Shown: positions 33,131 through 42,505 of the stretch, piece after piece
How the letters are laid out: every line of letters begins with the position of its first letter
Position numbering within the stretch: the first letter of the stretch is position 1
Assembly (NCBI GenBank): GCA_035516795.1
Contig: DATIZX010000088.1
Coordinates: 1 to 64,000 of the forward strand
Direction of reading: 5' to 3'
Length of the DNA stretch: 64,000 bases
Source of the DNA: DATJBF01 sp035516795
GTDB taxonomy: Bacteria > Verrucomicrobiota > Verrucomicrobiia > Palsa-1439
Made by a program: the position numbers and the translations under genes
Notes under the pieces: model-generated
What the model was told of the DNA's origin: nothing
The model's input: the letters and a program-made list of their open reading frames with translations, nothing else
Databases searched by the model: none

Positions 33131-34867
33131 ATGAGCAAATTACTCAAGAGCGAAGTCCTTGAGGCCGGCAGATATTGCCTTGTAACCTTGGCGATTGTTC
33201 TCAGCGCAATGCTTGGCGTCAACAAGGCCGCCGCGGATTGTGGATGCTTGGATCTCGTGCTGGTAGTCGACGATTCCGGCAGTATGGGGGGCGCTCAAAG
33301 CAACGTCAAAAGTGCCCTGCCGATGATCATATCATCCGCACAAGCGGCTTCCGGCAGCGATTTGAGAATCGCGATCGTTTCGTTTCCGAACGTCGCTGGC
33401 TCAACCAATGACGGAGTGACCGTGCGGCAGGCGTTTACGACGGATACGTCCCTGATCAACAACGCCGTGCAGGCGCTGACAGCGACCGGAGGAAATGGGG
33501 AACCCGAATCTTCCGACGCGGCTCTGCAATACGTGGTGACTGGCACCACGGACACGGGTTGCATCGTTTCGAATGCGCCGCTCGGATCGTTCCGTCCCGA
33601 ATGCGCCAAGATTGCGGCCGTGTTCACCGACGCCCATCCCGGTGGCTGTGACGATACCTACACACCCGGTGTAGATGACGTGCATGCGGACTTGGTGGCG
33701 AAGGAAGCCGGCGCCGCTGGCATTCAGATAGCGTCGATTTATATCCCCACGTCTGGTGAGACTCCAGACATCAAGCAGATTATGGAGGACTACGCCACTC
33801 AGTCGGGGGGTACCTTCTTCGAAACGTCCAGCGACGGCACGGGTACGGGTCAGGCAATCGTGGACATCATCACTTCCCTCATAACTCCCTCGACGAATTC
33901 GGTCGGTGCCACCCGAAACGCGCGTTTCTGGTTCAAGCACGGGTATTCCCTTTCAGACTGCGCCTGCGCCACGCTGTTGAAAGCCATTCAGCTTAACGGT
34001 GGTGATATCGATCTGGGGTTCATCAGCTTGCCGACGCGCAACCGTAACGCCGATACTGTTACGGATTCGTATGACACATTGATGGAGGCACTGAGCTTTT
34101 ACTGGCTAAAAACCAACAAATCGAAGCTCTGTGAAGCCCGCAAGCATCTGGCCGTGCAATTGATGGCGGCAATTGCCAACACCAAACTGCTTCATACCAA
34201 TCCGTCCGATCAGACATATTTCAATGGCGTCACTACCGTCAATTTTCCGCCCGACCTGCTGCAACAGGCCCGTACAGCCGCAGGCACTGAGGACGTTCGC
34301 TCAATTAACACGTCGAAAGCCCTGCTGAGAAAATTCAACCGCAGCGGAGTTACCAATAATTTCCCGGTTGGGCTTGTGGAGTGTTCGGCCAAAAGGGGAA
34401 CGCAATTGCGCGGGATTTCAGTTGATCCAACTACTCAAAGTACTTGTCCACAGTCAGGGAACACGTGCGCTTTTGCCGAATCGGTGGTTTTCCCGACGGG
34501 AAATCCGTTTGCGCGTGCGGTCTACTCGAGCAGCGCGAGCACGTTCGAAGCCGTCGATTCTGTCCCGAGCCCCACATGTGGTACGGGAGGACGGGATGCC
34601 GTGTGGCAGATCAAGCCGACGACCGTCGGGACGACTGGCAGGCATTTTACCGTCTCCACCGACGGCAGCAACTTCGACACCATGATTTCCATCTGGTCCG
34701 GCGACACGTGCAGCAATTTGACCCAAGTGGCTTGCACGAACGGTGTGATTGGCGTCGGTGGAGAGCAGCTCGGCTTTACCACTGACGGAACCAACACCTA
34801 TCGGATTGTCGTGGAGGGGCCGACCGGCAACTACGGAGCAATCAAGATCAAGATTACCAGTCCGTAG
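33131..34867 (+). CDS. Secreted von Willebrand factor A-domain protein
   Basis: The protein has 578 residues from ATG 33131 (AAAAGGG upstream). A signal peptide (LVTLAIVLSAMLGVNKAAA) is followed by a VWA domain with an intact MIDAS motif D47-D-S49-G-S51 (LVVDDSGSMGG) and 'AAVFTDAHPGG' later in the fold. A Cys-containing helical middle region (SLSDCACATLLKAI...) precedes a C-terminal PPC-like beta domain ending 'TTDGTNTYRIVVEGPTGNYG'. That domain resembles the middle domains of both subtilases upstream ('FTADGTNDYYVVVDG', 'FTADGSNTYFVVVE'). It lies 54 bp after the second subtilase on the same strand, so the three probably form one operon. Metal-dependent ligand or protein binding at the surface is inferred. 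Confidence 0.87.
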   Translation: MSKLLKSEVLEAGRYCLVTLAIVLSAMLGVNKAAADCGCLDLVLVVDDSGSMGGAQSNVKSALPMIISSAQAASGSDLRIAIVSFPNVAGSTNDGVTVRQAFTTDTSLINNAVQALTATGGNGEPESSDAALQYVVTGTTDTGCIVSNAPLGSFRPECAKIAAVFTDAHPGGCDDTYTPGVDDVHADLVAKEAGAAGIQIASIYIPTSGETPDIKQIMEDYATQSGGTFFETSSDGTGTGQAIVDIITSLITPSTNSVGATRNARFWFKHGYSLSDCACATLLKAIQLNGGDIDLGFISLPTRNRNADTVTDSYDTLMEALSFYWLKTNKSKLCEARKHLAVQLMAAIANTKLLHTNPSDQTYFNGVTTVNFPPDLLQQARTAAGTEDVRSINTSKALLRKFNRSGVTNNFPVGLVECSAKRGTQLRGISVDPTTQSTCPQSGNTCAFAESVVFPTGNPFARAVYSSSASTFEAVDSVPSPTCGTGGRDAVWQIKPTTVGTTGRHFTVSTDGSNFDTMISIWSGDTCSNLTQVACTNGVIGVGGEQLGFTTDGTNTYRIVVEGPTGNYGAIKIKITSP

Positions 34868-34889
34868 GGTGCGGCATTCGGACGCCGTG

Positions 34890-35735
34890 CTAGGCGTTCA
34901 TGAGCAGCGAGATGACTTTGGCGAATTTCTCGGCCCGGGCCGGCTCTCGGTCGGCATAAATGGCGTGCAGGTTGTTGCACATTCGCAGGACAATGATCCG
35001 GGGTGTCGCCGGCAACAAAAACGCCGGCTGAAAAGTCACCCCCAGCCGCGCGCAAAGCTCACGGCAATCTTCTTCGTCCAGTAGCGCTCCTTCGTGGAAG
35101 GTATCGATAAAGAACTCGGCCTCGGGGGCTTGCCATTTGAGGAGGAAATGAGCGGGCAGGCTGATGCCGATCAGCGGTAAACTCAGCCGCCGCGCCAAGA
35201 GCAGGTACAGAACGCACAAGCTGATGGGAATGCCCAGTCGGCGATCCAGCACCCGATTCAGATAGGAGTTATCATCGTCGTAGTAGTCTTGTTTGTTGCC
35301 GCTGAAGCCGAGTGTGTGAAACAGATAGCGATTACACACTTCAATCGTGCCGCGAGGGGTTTCCCGTCCGGTCAGCCGTTCGCGGAATTCTTTGGCCATC
35401 TGATCCAGCCGGACGCGGTAGGGCAGCTCATCCAGCTCCGGGTACCGGGTCTTGGCCAAAAGCCAGGCGGCCGTTTCCAAATCGAAGTGTTCGCCACCGG
35501 TCGCGCAGAAATGGTGAAACGCTTCCCATGCTTTGCGCCCTTGGATGGAACGCAGCATCTGCCGCGCATTCTGTTGGGCCGAAGGCTCACCGGCACTTTC
35601 CACAAACTCCAGCGCGGCAATCGCGTCGTTGCCCATTTCGCTCAATTTTTCCTCCAGCAACCGCAGGACGCGTGGATCGTCATCCGCCAGCAGTTTGGCG
35701 AGAGCTTTCCGTTCGGGATCACGTAGCGTCGGCAT
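34890..35735 (-). CDS. SirB1 / transglutaminase-like family protein
   Basis: The 281-residue cytoplasmic protein has an N-terminal helical region with 'LSEMGNDAIAALEFVESAG', a HEAT-like set of helices, and the Transglut_core2 region: 'NSYLNRVLDRRLGIPISLCV', 'LPLIGISLPAHFLLKW' and 'FFIDTFHEGALLDEEDCREL'. This fits the SirB1 family (PF13369), whose biochemical role is not settled; the name comes from a Salmonella locus. The cysteine and histidine expected for a transglutaminase fold (C in ISLCV, H in PAHFL) are present. It converges with the VWA gene across 22 bp. Confidence 0.85.
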   Translation of the reverse strand: MPTLRDPERKALAKLLADDDPRVLRLLEEKLSEMGNDAIAALEFVESAGEPSAQQNARQMLRSIQGRKAWEAFHHFCATGGEHFDLETAAWLLAKTRYPELDELPYRVRLDQMAKEFRERLTGRETPRGTIEVCNRYLFHTLGFSGNKQDYYDDDNSYLNRVLDRRLGIPISLCVLYLLLARRLSLPLIGISLPAHFLLKWQAPEAEFFIDTFHEGALLDEEDCRELCARLGVTFQPAFLLPATPRIIVLRMCNNLHAIYADREPARAEKFAKVISLLMNA

Positions 35736-35833
35736 CGTCCAACCTCGGCTCTATAGTTCCGCAAACCGCCTCCAAATGCAAATCCGTTAAATATCGACTT
35801 TGGCGGGTGATGGCAACAGCGGATCTCCCGTTT

Positions 35834-36403
35834 TCATGAAATGGTTTGATGTGATTGTTGGCTGAGGATCCATTCCGTGGCTGCCGCGAGGTCGTCGGCC
35901 AGATGATCGGGCCTGGCTTCCGGGTTGGCGCGCGTTTCGCGTCCCGCGCCCGTCAGGACCAGGATGCTTTTGGCCCCGGCATTCTGACCCGCTTGAATGT
36001 CGCTCAGGCGATCACCAATCATAAAACAACGCGATAGATCCAGTCCGTATTCTCGGGCCGCGTCGAAGAGAAACTTGGGCTTGGGTTTGCGGCAGTCGCA
36101 ATGATCTTCCGGATGGTGTGGACAAACATAGTAACGCTCGATACAAACGCCCGCTTCATCGAAGCGCTCGTTCAGGTGCGCATGAATGGACTCGACTGCC
36201 TCGTGCGTGAAATAGCCGCGTCCCACTCCGGATTGATTGGTGATGACGAAGAGGGCATAGCCTGCGTCTTGCAGCCGCTTCAGGGCGGAAAGCGCGTGGG
36301 GAATTAGCACCACTTGCTCGACTTTGCCGACATGACTGGCGTCCTTCATAATTGTGCCGTCCCGGTCAAGAAAAACGGCGCGGTTGCGGTGCTGATCGTG
36401 CAT
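35834..36403 (-). CDS. gmhB: D-glycero-D-manno-heptose 1,7-bisphosphate 7-phosphatase
   Basis: The protein has 189 residues from ATG 36403. The HAD-superfamily motifs are complete: RAVFLDRDGTIMKD (nucleophile D), FVITNQSGVGRGYF, and CFMIGDRLSDIQAGQNAGAK. The zinc-binding loop CPHHPEDHCDCRKPKP is characteristic of the GmhB/histidinol-phosphatase subfamily. GmhB removes the 7-phosphate during ADP-heptose synthesis for the lipopolysaccharide inner core, so it suggests an LPS-bearing outer membrane. No other heptose gene is in the window. The frame is open upstream to 36553, but that part does not look like protein. Confidence 0.88.
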   Translation of the reverse strand: MHDQHRNRAVFLDRDGTIMKDASHVGKVEQVVLIPHALSALKRLQDAGYALFVITNQSGVGRGYFTHEAVESIHAHLNERFDEAGVCIERYYVCPHHPEDHCDCRKPKPKFLFDAAREYGLDLSRCFMIGDRLSDIQAGQNAGAKSILVLTGAGRETRANPEARPDHLADDLAAATEWILSQQSHQTIS

Positions 36404-36606
36404 AAAGTGAATTTTAGCGGGGTGTTTGTGCTTCGCAAGGAGAGAGTGCCGTCTGAGGGCGCGTTCAAGAATGTACATGTGGTCAGCCCCGAAAGGCAGC
36501 ATTTGGAGGAGGTCCGCCAGGAAAATCTCCGGCATGGTATTTGCGCAATCCATTGGACCGAGGCGTCTTGGAATCCAAGGAAACGCAATCCAAGCAGAAC
36601 CGAATC

Positions 36607-39600
36607 ATGGCAGATAAGGTGACGAGCGCGAGTGACGAAACCATAGCGGCCCGCGGATGGGTGGACCGTTGGGGGCTGCGCATTTGTAAATTGTTTCCGA
36701 CGATTCGCTCGCGACTGATTGTGTTGGTTTTGCTCGGCGCCATTCCGTCATTAATCCTGGTGGTGGCCGCCAGCATCAGCTTTTACACTGCGGCGAGGAA
36801 CCAGGCCCAACAAGCCACGTTGCAGGTCGCGCATTCCGTGTGCATGAATCAGGAACGGCAGATCGACGAAACGCGCCAACTCCTGCTTGCACTGTCGCGG
36901 TTGCCTGAAGTGCGGGGGGACAACCGGTCCGGATGTCAATCGCTGTTTTCCGATCTCAATGCGCAATATTCGGCTTATGCCAATTTTGGGGTCGCAGATC
37001 TTGATGGCAACGTCAGATGCAGCGCCGCACCGGCAAGCGAAAGCGTGAACATTAGTGATCGTGTTTATTTCCGACGTGCCATTCAATCTCAGGATTTTGC
37101 TGTGGGAGATTTTCAAGTGGGTCGGATCACGGGTCTGCCAGGAATCAATTGCGGCTATCCGATTTGGGATCAAACGGGACGGCTCAAAGGCGTCGTCTTC
37201 GCGTCGTTGAATTTGGACTGGATGAAGAGGCAGGTGCTGGTTGCGAACTTGCCTTCGGGGTCAGCCTTTACCGTATTGGACCGGAACGGCACCATCCTGG
37301 CCCGCTATCCGGATGAGGGGCAATGGGTCGGAAAACAAATGGCGGAGCTTCCAGACCTGCGCGCCGCGCTTCTCCAGGGCCAGCGCCTGACGGAAGCCAA
37401 GGGGATGGATGGCATACCGCGCCTGTACGCCATTGTTCCGATCTCACGGGGACGCGGATTTGTCACGACTGGAGTACCGCGCCGGGTGGTGTTTGCCGCC
37501 GCCCAACACGTTCTGCTCAAACATCTATGGATTGTCGCCGCACTGACGCTGTTCATCGTGGCGTTGACGGAAATCGCCGCCAGAATCTTCATTGTCCGCT
37601 GGGTAAATCCTTTGCTGCGGACGACGAAACGGCTGAGCGCCAACGATTTGACGGCTCGAGCCAGGGTGGCGGGAGGACCCCGCGAGCTAGAGGAATTGGC
37701 GCGGGGATTCGATCAAATGGCGGAATCGCTCCAACGCCGCGAGATGGATCAGAAGCGCACAGAAAATTCCCTCCGCGAAAGCGAAGAAATGTTCCGGTCT
37801 CTGAGTGCCAGTTCGCCACTCGGCATTTTTACAACCGATCTGGAGGGCCAATGGACCTATGTGAATCCGCGTTGCCGTCATCTCTTGGGCATCAATTTGA
37901 CGGAGAGCCTTAGCAGCGGATGGTTGCAGCGAATTCACCCGGAAGACCGGGGGCGAGTTACGGAACAGTGGCTCGCCTTTATCCGCCGTGGCGGCGAGTT
38001 TCTCTTTGAATGCAGAATTGTGAAGCGCAATGGAGTGATTGGCCGCGTACAGATCCGTGTTGCCCCTGTCGTTTCCGAGCAGGGGGAAACGACGGGACGG
38101 GTGGGAACGGTAGAAGACATCACGGAGCGCAAACAGGCCGAGGAGGCGCTGGCACTGGAAAGATACTTGCTGGACACCCTGATGCAAAACGTTCCCGACA
38201 GCATTTATTTCAAAGACGCGAAGAGCCGCTTTTTACGGATTAACCGGACACATGCCACTCGGCTCGGGTTGGCTGAGCCGTCGCAGGTGGTCGGAAAAAC
38301 CGACTTCGATTTTTCGGATCCCGAGCGTGCCCAGCAGACCTATCAGGACGAATCGGAAATCATCCGCACCGGGCGGGCCCTGGTCGATCAAGAGGAGAAG
38401 GAAACACGGCCGGATGGAAAGGAAACCTGGTTGTCCACCACCAAGGCCCCGCTTTACGATGAAGGAGGTAAGATCGTAGGCACTTTCGGCATTTCCCGCG
38501 ATATCACGGCGCGTAAACATCTGGAGGAACAATTTCGCCAAGCGCAAAAAATGGAGGCGATTGGACGCCTGGCGGGAGGTGTGGCCCACGACTTTAACAA
38601 CATCTTGACGGCGATCATTGGTTACAGCGATCTCGTTCATCGCAAGTTGGACGAACAGGACCCTTTGCGTTCGTTCGTCGCCGAGATCAGCAAAGCCGGC
38701 AACCGCGCCGCCGCGCTGACGCGACAGCTTCTGGCTTTCAGCCGTAAACAAATCTTACGACCTGTAATCGTGGATCTGAACACCTTGGTTACGGATTTGG
38801 AAAAAATGTTGCGACGGCTCATCGGCGAAGACGTGCAGTTGGAGACCCGGTGCAGTTCCAATCTCGGGAACGTCCAAGCCGATCCCGGGCAAATTGAGCA
38901 GGTCCTGGTGAATCTCTCGGTCAATGCCCGCGATGCCATGCCGAATGGCGGCAATCTGACCATTGCGACGGCTAAAATCACCTTGGACGACGAAACTGCT
39001 GGTCTGCATCCGGACATGAAACCGGGCGAGTACGTGATGCTGGAAGTGCGCGATACTGGAACGGGAATGACGGAAGAGGTCAGGGCGCACGCTTTCGAGC
39101 CGTTCTTCACCACGAAACAGCCGGGCAAGGGAACCGGTTTGGGCCTGGCCACTTGTTTCGGTATTATCAAGCAGAGTGGCGGCCATATCGATATCGAAAC
39201 GGAATGGGGCCGAGGTACAACGTTTAAAATCTACCTGCCCCGGGTGGCCCAGCCCGCGGAATATCATCAGACAATCGTACGGCGGGAAACTCTGCCCAGC
39301 GGTTCCGAGACGGTTCTGTTGGTCGAAGACGAACCCAGTGTGCGAAAGATCGGTTGCACGGTACTGCGGAGCTTGGGCTACGATGTCATCGAGGCCACTT
39401 CCGGAGACGAGGCGATCCGTCTGGTTCAACACGGTCAGGTGAGATCCATCGATCTCCTGCTGACCGATGTGGTCATGCCGGAAATGAATGGCAGGGAATT
39501 GGCTGATCAGATTCTCATGAGCTTTCCGGAAGCCAGGATCCTGTTCATCTCAGGGTATGCGGCCGACGCGATTGGTCAGCATGGCGTCTCGGACGCAAAC

Positions 39601-39696
39601 GTAAGCCTGCTCCTGAAGCCGTTTACTGCATCGGTTCTGGCAGCTAAGGTCCGCGAGGTGTTGGACAGCCAGCCCGCACCTGCTCTCCAGCGCTGA
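36607..39696 (+). CDS. Hybrid sensor histidine kinase (Cache-HAMP-PAS-PAS-HisKA-HATPase-REC)
   Basis: The protein has 1029 residues from ATG 36607. The first membrane helix (LIVLVLLGAIPSLILVVAA) leads to a periplasmic dCache-like sensor with 'ISDRVYFRRAIQSQDFAVGD'. A second helix near residue 315 is followed by HAMP, PAS 1 ('FRSLSASSPLGIFTTDLEG'), PAS 2 ('LLDTLMQNVPDSIYFKDAKS'), HisKA with H661 (GGVAHDFNNILTAI), HATPase ('DTGTGMTEEV', 'GKGTGLGLATCFGI') and a C-terminal receiver with D954 (LLLTDVVMPEMNG). It is a typical cytosolic-output hybrid kinase; no separate response regulator or output gene is adjacent. Its 3' end overlaps the convergent FAD-oxidoreductase gene by 53 bp. Confidence 0.9.
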   Translation: MADKVTSASDETIAARGWVDRWGLRICKLFPTIRSRLIVLVLLGAIPSLILVVAASISFYTAARNQAQQATLQVAHSVCMNQERQIDETRQLLLALSRLPEVRGDNRSGCQSLFSDLNAQYSAYANFGVADLDGNVRCSAAPASESVNISDRVYFRRAIQSQDFAVGDFQVGRITGLPGINCGYPIWDQTGRLKGVVFASLNLDWMKRQVLVANLPSGSAFTVLDRNGTILARYPDEGQWVGKQMAELPDLRAALLQGQRLTEAKGMDGIPRLYAIVPISRGRGFVTTGVPRRVVFAAAQHVLLKHLWIVAALTLFIVALTEIAARIFIVRWVNPLLRTTKRLSANDLTARARVAGGPRELEELARGFDQMAESLQRREMDQKRTENSLRESEEMFRSLSASSPLGIFTTDLEGQWTYVNPRCRHLLGINLTESLSSGWLQRIHPEDRGRVTEQWLAFIRRGGEFLFECRIVKRNGVIGRVQIRVAPVVSEQGETTGRVGTVEDITERKQAEEALALERYLLDTLMQNVPDSIYFKDAKSRFLRINRTHATRLGLAEPSQVVGKTDFDFSDPERAQQTYQDESEIIRTGRALVDQEEKETRPDGKETWLSTTKAPLYDEGGKIVGTFGISRDITARKHLEEQFRQAQKMEAIGRLAGGVAHDFNNILTAIIGYSDLVHRKLDEQDPLRSFVAEISKAGNRAAALTRQLLAFSRKQILRPVIVDLNTLVTDLEKMLRRLIGEDVQLETRCSSNLGNVQADPGQIEQVLVNLSVNARDAMPNGGNLTIATAKITLDDETAGLHPDMKPGEYVMLEVRDTGTGMTEEVRAHAFEPFFTTKQPGKGTGLGLATCFGIIKQSGGHIDIETEWGRGTTFKIYLPRVAQPAEYHQTIVRRETLPSGSETVLLVEDEPSVRKIGCTVLRSLGYDVIEATSGDEAIRLVQHGQVRSIDLLLTDVVMPEMNGRELADQILMSFPEARILFISGYAADAIGQHGVSDANVSLLLKPFTASVLAAKVREVLDSQPAPALQR

Positions 39697-40774
39697 GAAC
39701 GTTGCCGGCCAACCACCGCAAGGCCGGACCAAACTTCAGCGCGGCCAGCAGCCAATCGGCCGTCCGCTCGTGGTACATCAAACACCGCACCCACTGGTTT
39801 GTCCGCGCCCGCTTTCGATAGAGACGTGCCACCGCTGCGGCATAGGCGGCCTCCGGACACGGAGAAGTCGCCAGCGCCTCGACCGCCAATTCAGCCGTAC
39901 GTAGCGCAAAGAAAATGCCCTGACCCGTGAATGGTTCCATGACGCGCAAGGCATCTCCCACCAGAAATACACCATTTCTGGCTGGCACGTTCATCGGGGT
40001 GCGTAACGGGAAAGCGCTATGCCACGGCTCCAGCGGCTCCGCGGTGATGCCGAGCGCGCGAAAATGTGGATTCCTCTCAACGGTTCTGGCAAACAGCGCC
40101 TGGCGATCGTGGTGGAATTGCGCGTTGTGCCGGCCCGTGATGATGCAAAGATTTGCGCGTTCGGCGTCAAGGCGCACCACTCCACAATAACCGCCTCGGA
40201 ACAAGTGCAGTTGGACGTTGGAATCGAGAGCCTTGGAGGCCCGGAAATGCGATTGAAAAGCGACTGGTCCGCTCGTTCGATCGGATATTGATGCCAGACC
40301 TGAAGTGCGCGCCACGCCAGAGTGACGCCCGTCGGCGCCAATTAGCCCTCTTCGCGCAAGGTATCGCCCGGTACGGGTGACAACCTCATTGCCACAGGCG
40401 ATTCCGTGGACTGTTTCGGACTCGAACACGGTCACGCCGCAATTGCGAGCGTGCTCCAGCAAACAATCATCGAACAAACTCCGGCGAATGGCGACCATGG
40501 CAGGAGAGGCGGGAACGGTCACGGACCTGTTTCTCGAAGTGGTGAAGACGGCACCGTCAACTCTTTGCTGCGGCAGAGCCCGGACTTTTTCAGCCGCGCC
40601 AAGGCGTTCCAGTACCGGCCAGCAATTGGGATTGATTACGTCACCGCATACTTTGCGACGCGGGAAACGGGCATGTTCGAAAAGCGCGACGCTCATCCCC
40701 AATTGCGCGCAGCAGGTGGCCGCAGTTGTTCCAGCGGGACCGCCACCGACCACAATAATGTCGAATTTATCCAT
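39644..40774 (-). CDS. FAD-dependent oxidoreductase (geranylgeranyl reductase family)
   Basis: The protein has 376 residues from ATG 40774, where the dinucleotide-binding motif starts at once (FDIIVVGGGPAGTTAATCCA). Other family marks are 'ARFPRRKVCGDVINPNCWPV', 'GADGRHSGVAR' and 'NGVFLVGDALRVMEPFTGQG', the second FAD-binding motif. Such flavoenzymes reduce polyprenyl chains or oxidise quinol- or polyketide-like substrates. The start lies inside the ketoacyl synthase gene (8-bp overlap), so this is the last gene of a coupled seven-gene series. The frame continues upstream without a stop, but the residues there are antisense to the synthase gene. Confidence 0.87.
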   Translation of the reverse strand: MDKFDIIVVGGGPAGTTAATCCAQLGMSVALFEHARFPRRKVCGDVINPNCWPVLERLGAAEKVRALPQQRVDGAVFTTSRNRSVTVPASPAMVAIRRSLFDDCLLEHARNCGVTVFESETVHGIACGNEVVTRTGRYLARRGLIGADGRHSGVARTSGLASISDRTSGPVAFQSHFRASKALDSNVQLHLFRGGYCGVVRLDAERANLCIITGRHNAQFHHDRQALFARTVERNPHFRALGITAEPLEPWHSAFPLRTPMNVPARNGVFLVGDALRVMEPFTGQGIFFALRTAELAVEALATSPCPEAAYAAAVARLYRKRARTNQWVRCLMYHERTADWLLAALKFGPALRWLAGNVLSAGEQVRAGCPTPRGP

Positions 40775-42017
40775 ACTGGCGGAGTACGAGGCTGGCATTG
40801 ATGCCGCCAAAACCGAAGCTGTTGGAGAGGATGCAATCCGCGCGCGCAGGTCGCCCCTCATTTGCGACGTAATCGAGATCGCAATCGGGATCCGGATGCG
40901 CGAGGTTGAGCGTTGGCGGTAGGTAATCATGGGCGAACGCGAGGCAGCAAATCGCGGCTTCAATCGCTCCAGAGGCGCCCAAGGCATGGCCATGGAACGG
41001 TTTGGTGGAACTGATTGGAATCCGCCGGGCGCGTTCGCCGAAGACATTTTTGATGGCGAGCGTCTCGGCCTTATCGCCAAGAGGTGTGCCAGTAGCGTGC
41101 GCATTGATGTAATCGATACCTTCTGGACCGATCTGCGCGTCCGCCAACGCGTGTCGCATGCAACGGGCCGCGCACGATCCGTCGGGACGCGGCGCCAGCA
41201 TGTGATAAGCATCGTTACTGCAGGCGTAGCCCAGGATTTCCCCATAGATGCAGGCGTTCCGACGGCGAGCATGTTCGAGTTCTTCAAGAATGAACATGGC
41301 AGCTCCTTCACCCATCACAAAGCCGTCGCGGTTCAGATCGAAGGGCCGGCAAGCGCAGGCCGGCGCATCGTTTTTCCTGCTCATCGCACGCAACACGTCA
41401 AACGCCCCGAAGGTCAAAGGCGCCAGCGGGGCTTCGGCCGCGCCGGCCACCATTGCCACCGCCTCTCCTTTTTGAATGAATCGAAAGGCTTCTCCCAAGG
41501 CAATCGTTCCCGAACCGCAGCTATTGGAATTCGTGCTGCCGGGGCCGGTAAATCCAAATTCAATCGCAATGTGAGAGCCGCCCGATCCGCCAAACACCAA
41601 AAACGCCAGCGCCGGGTTGACGGCGTCCATTCCCTGCCGCATGAACAATTCGTGTTGATGCTCGGCCAGCGCCACACCGCCCAGTGCCGAGCCGGTACAA
41701 ACGCCGACTTGGGAATACGGTGGCTGGCCTTCAACAAGCGATGAGGATCCATTCCCCGAATCTTCGACGGCCATTTTGGCCGCCACGAGTGCAAACTGCG
41801 CAAAACGATCCAACCGTTTCACGCGTCGGGCCGGGAAATAAGCCAGCGGATCGAAGTCACTGACTTCTCCGGCGATCTGCGAACCGAACCCCGTCGCATC
41901 AAAACGCGTAATGCGGCGGATGCCCGATGTGCCACGGCGTATGCTGTCCCACAGCTTATCCTCGCCTGTGCCGGCGGCACTAATCACTCCCAGGCCTGTG
42001 ATCACGACGCGATTCAT
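40767..42017 (-). CDS. Beta-ketoacyl-ACP synthase (FabF-like), second locus
   Basis: The protein has 416 residues from ATG 42017, in an ATGA overlap with the SRPBCC gene (42014-42017). It starts MNRVVITGLGVISAAG. The active-site cysteine is C167 (TNSNSCGSGTIALGEA); the flanking residues differ from the usual ACATG. The histidines are in NAHATGTPLGD and STKPFHGHALGASGA. The catalytic set is complete. The unusual cysteine loop and the location in a biosynthetic operon point to a specialised acyl or polyketide chain. It differs clearly from the enzyme at 19973-21247. Confidence 0.9.
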   Translation of the reverse strand: MNRVVITGLGVISAAGTGEDKLWDSIRRGTSGIRRITRFDATGFGSQIAGEVSDFDPLAYFPARRVKRLDRFAQFALVAAKMAVEDSGNGSSSLVEGQPPYSQVGVCTGSALGGVALAEHQHELFMRQGMDAVNPALAFLVFGGSGGSHIAIEFGFTGPGSTNSNSCGSGTIALGEAFRFIQKGEAVAMVAGAAEAPLAPLTFGAFDVLRAMSRKNDAPACACRPFDLNRDGFVMGEGAAMFILEELEHARRRNACIYGEILGYACSNDAYHMLAPRPDGSCAARCMRHALADAQIGPEGIDYINAHATGTPLGDKAETLAIKNVFGERARRIPISSTKPFHGHALGASGAIEAAICCLAFAHDYLPPTLNLAHPDPDCDLDYVANEGRPARADCILSNSFGFGGINASLVLRQYG

Positions 42018-42505
42018 GAGTTTGTGACCCGCTGGTTTGATAGGGCCATTCTGCCGGTGTTGAGCGAAGGAGAGGTCCGGCAATCGCCGCGTTCCAGGTA
42101 TTCCTTGAAGCCGGCCAACGTCCGGGAAGCCACGGGATGGATAAAGTAACGGGCGATCAGTCCAGCGTACCAGCGATTCAACTCATGCGAAATACGCACG
42201 ATCACGCCGTGTTCCGCCGGCGTGTAAGTCCATTTGACCTTCATCCCGCGTGTAAAAGCTTTCAAATGTTGGAAGTGTAGTTCGCGCGCAGCACTATCCA
42301 CCTTGAATCGGGACGTCCATTGGATCGGCAGCCAACCGCGCCAGGCAGCCATTTGCACCAGAGATCCATCGTCTCCCTTTTCAAGAATGCGGACCCAGCG
42401 GTAGTGTGGCAGCACTCGTGGCCACAGGAGAAGATTGGCAGTCGTTTGGAAAATGTTCTCCAAGGGTGCGCGAATGATAATCTCGTTTTGGACCTGAACG
42501 TTCAT
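42014..42505 (-). CDS. SRPBCC-fold protein (polyketide cyclase / ligand-binding type)
   Basis: The 163-residue soluble protein starts MNVQVQNEIIIRAPLENIFQ and has the SRPBCC pattern: 'LLLWPRVLPHYRWVRILEKG', 'GWLPIQWTSRFKVDS' and 'VRISHELNRWYAGLIARYF'. This fold is used by polyketide cyclases and aromatases and by lipid carriers (COQ10/START-like). It overlaps both neighbours by ATGA (42502-42505 and 42014-42017). Lying between a methyltransferase and a ketoacyl synthase, it may cyclise or hold the growing product. No catalytic residue can be fixed from the sequence alone. Confidence 0.8.
   Translation of the reverse strand: MNVQVQNEIIIRAPLENIFQTTANLLLWPRVLPHYRWVRILEKGDDGSLVQMAAWRGWLPIQWTSRFKVDSAARELHFQHLKAFTRGMKVKWTYTPAEHGVIVRISHELNRWYAGLIARYFIHPVASRTLAGFKEYLERGDCRTSPSLNTGRMALSNQRVTNS

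Noticed and set aside
39644..41311. A 555-codon version of the FAD oxidoreductase
   Set aside because: The first 179 codons are antisense to the ketoacyl synthase gene; the FAD-binding motif begins directly after ATG 40774.
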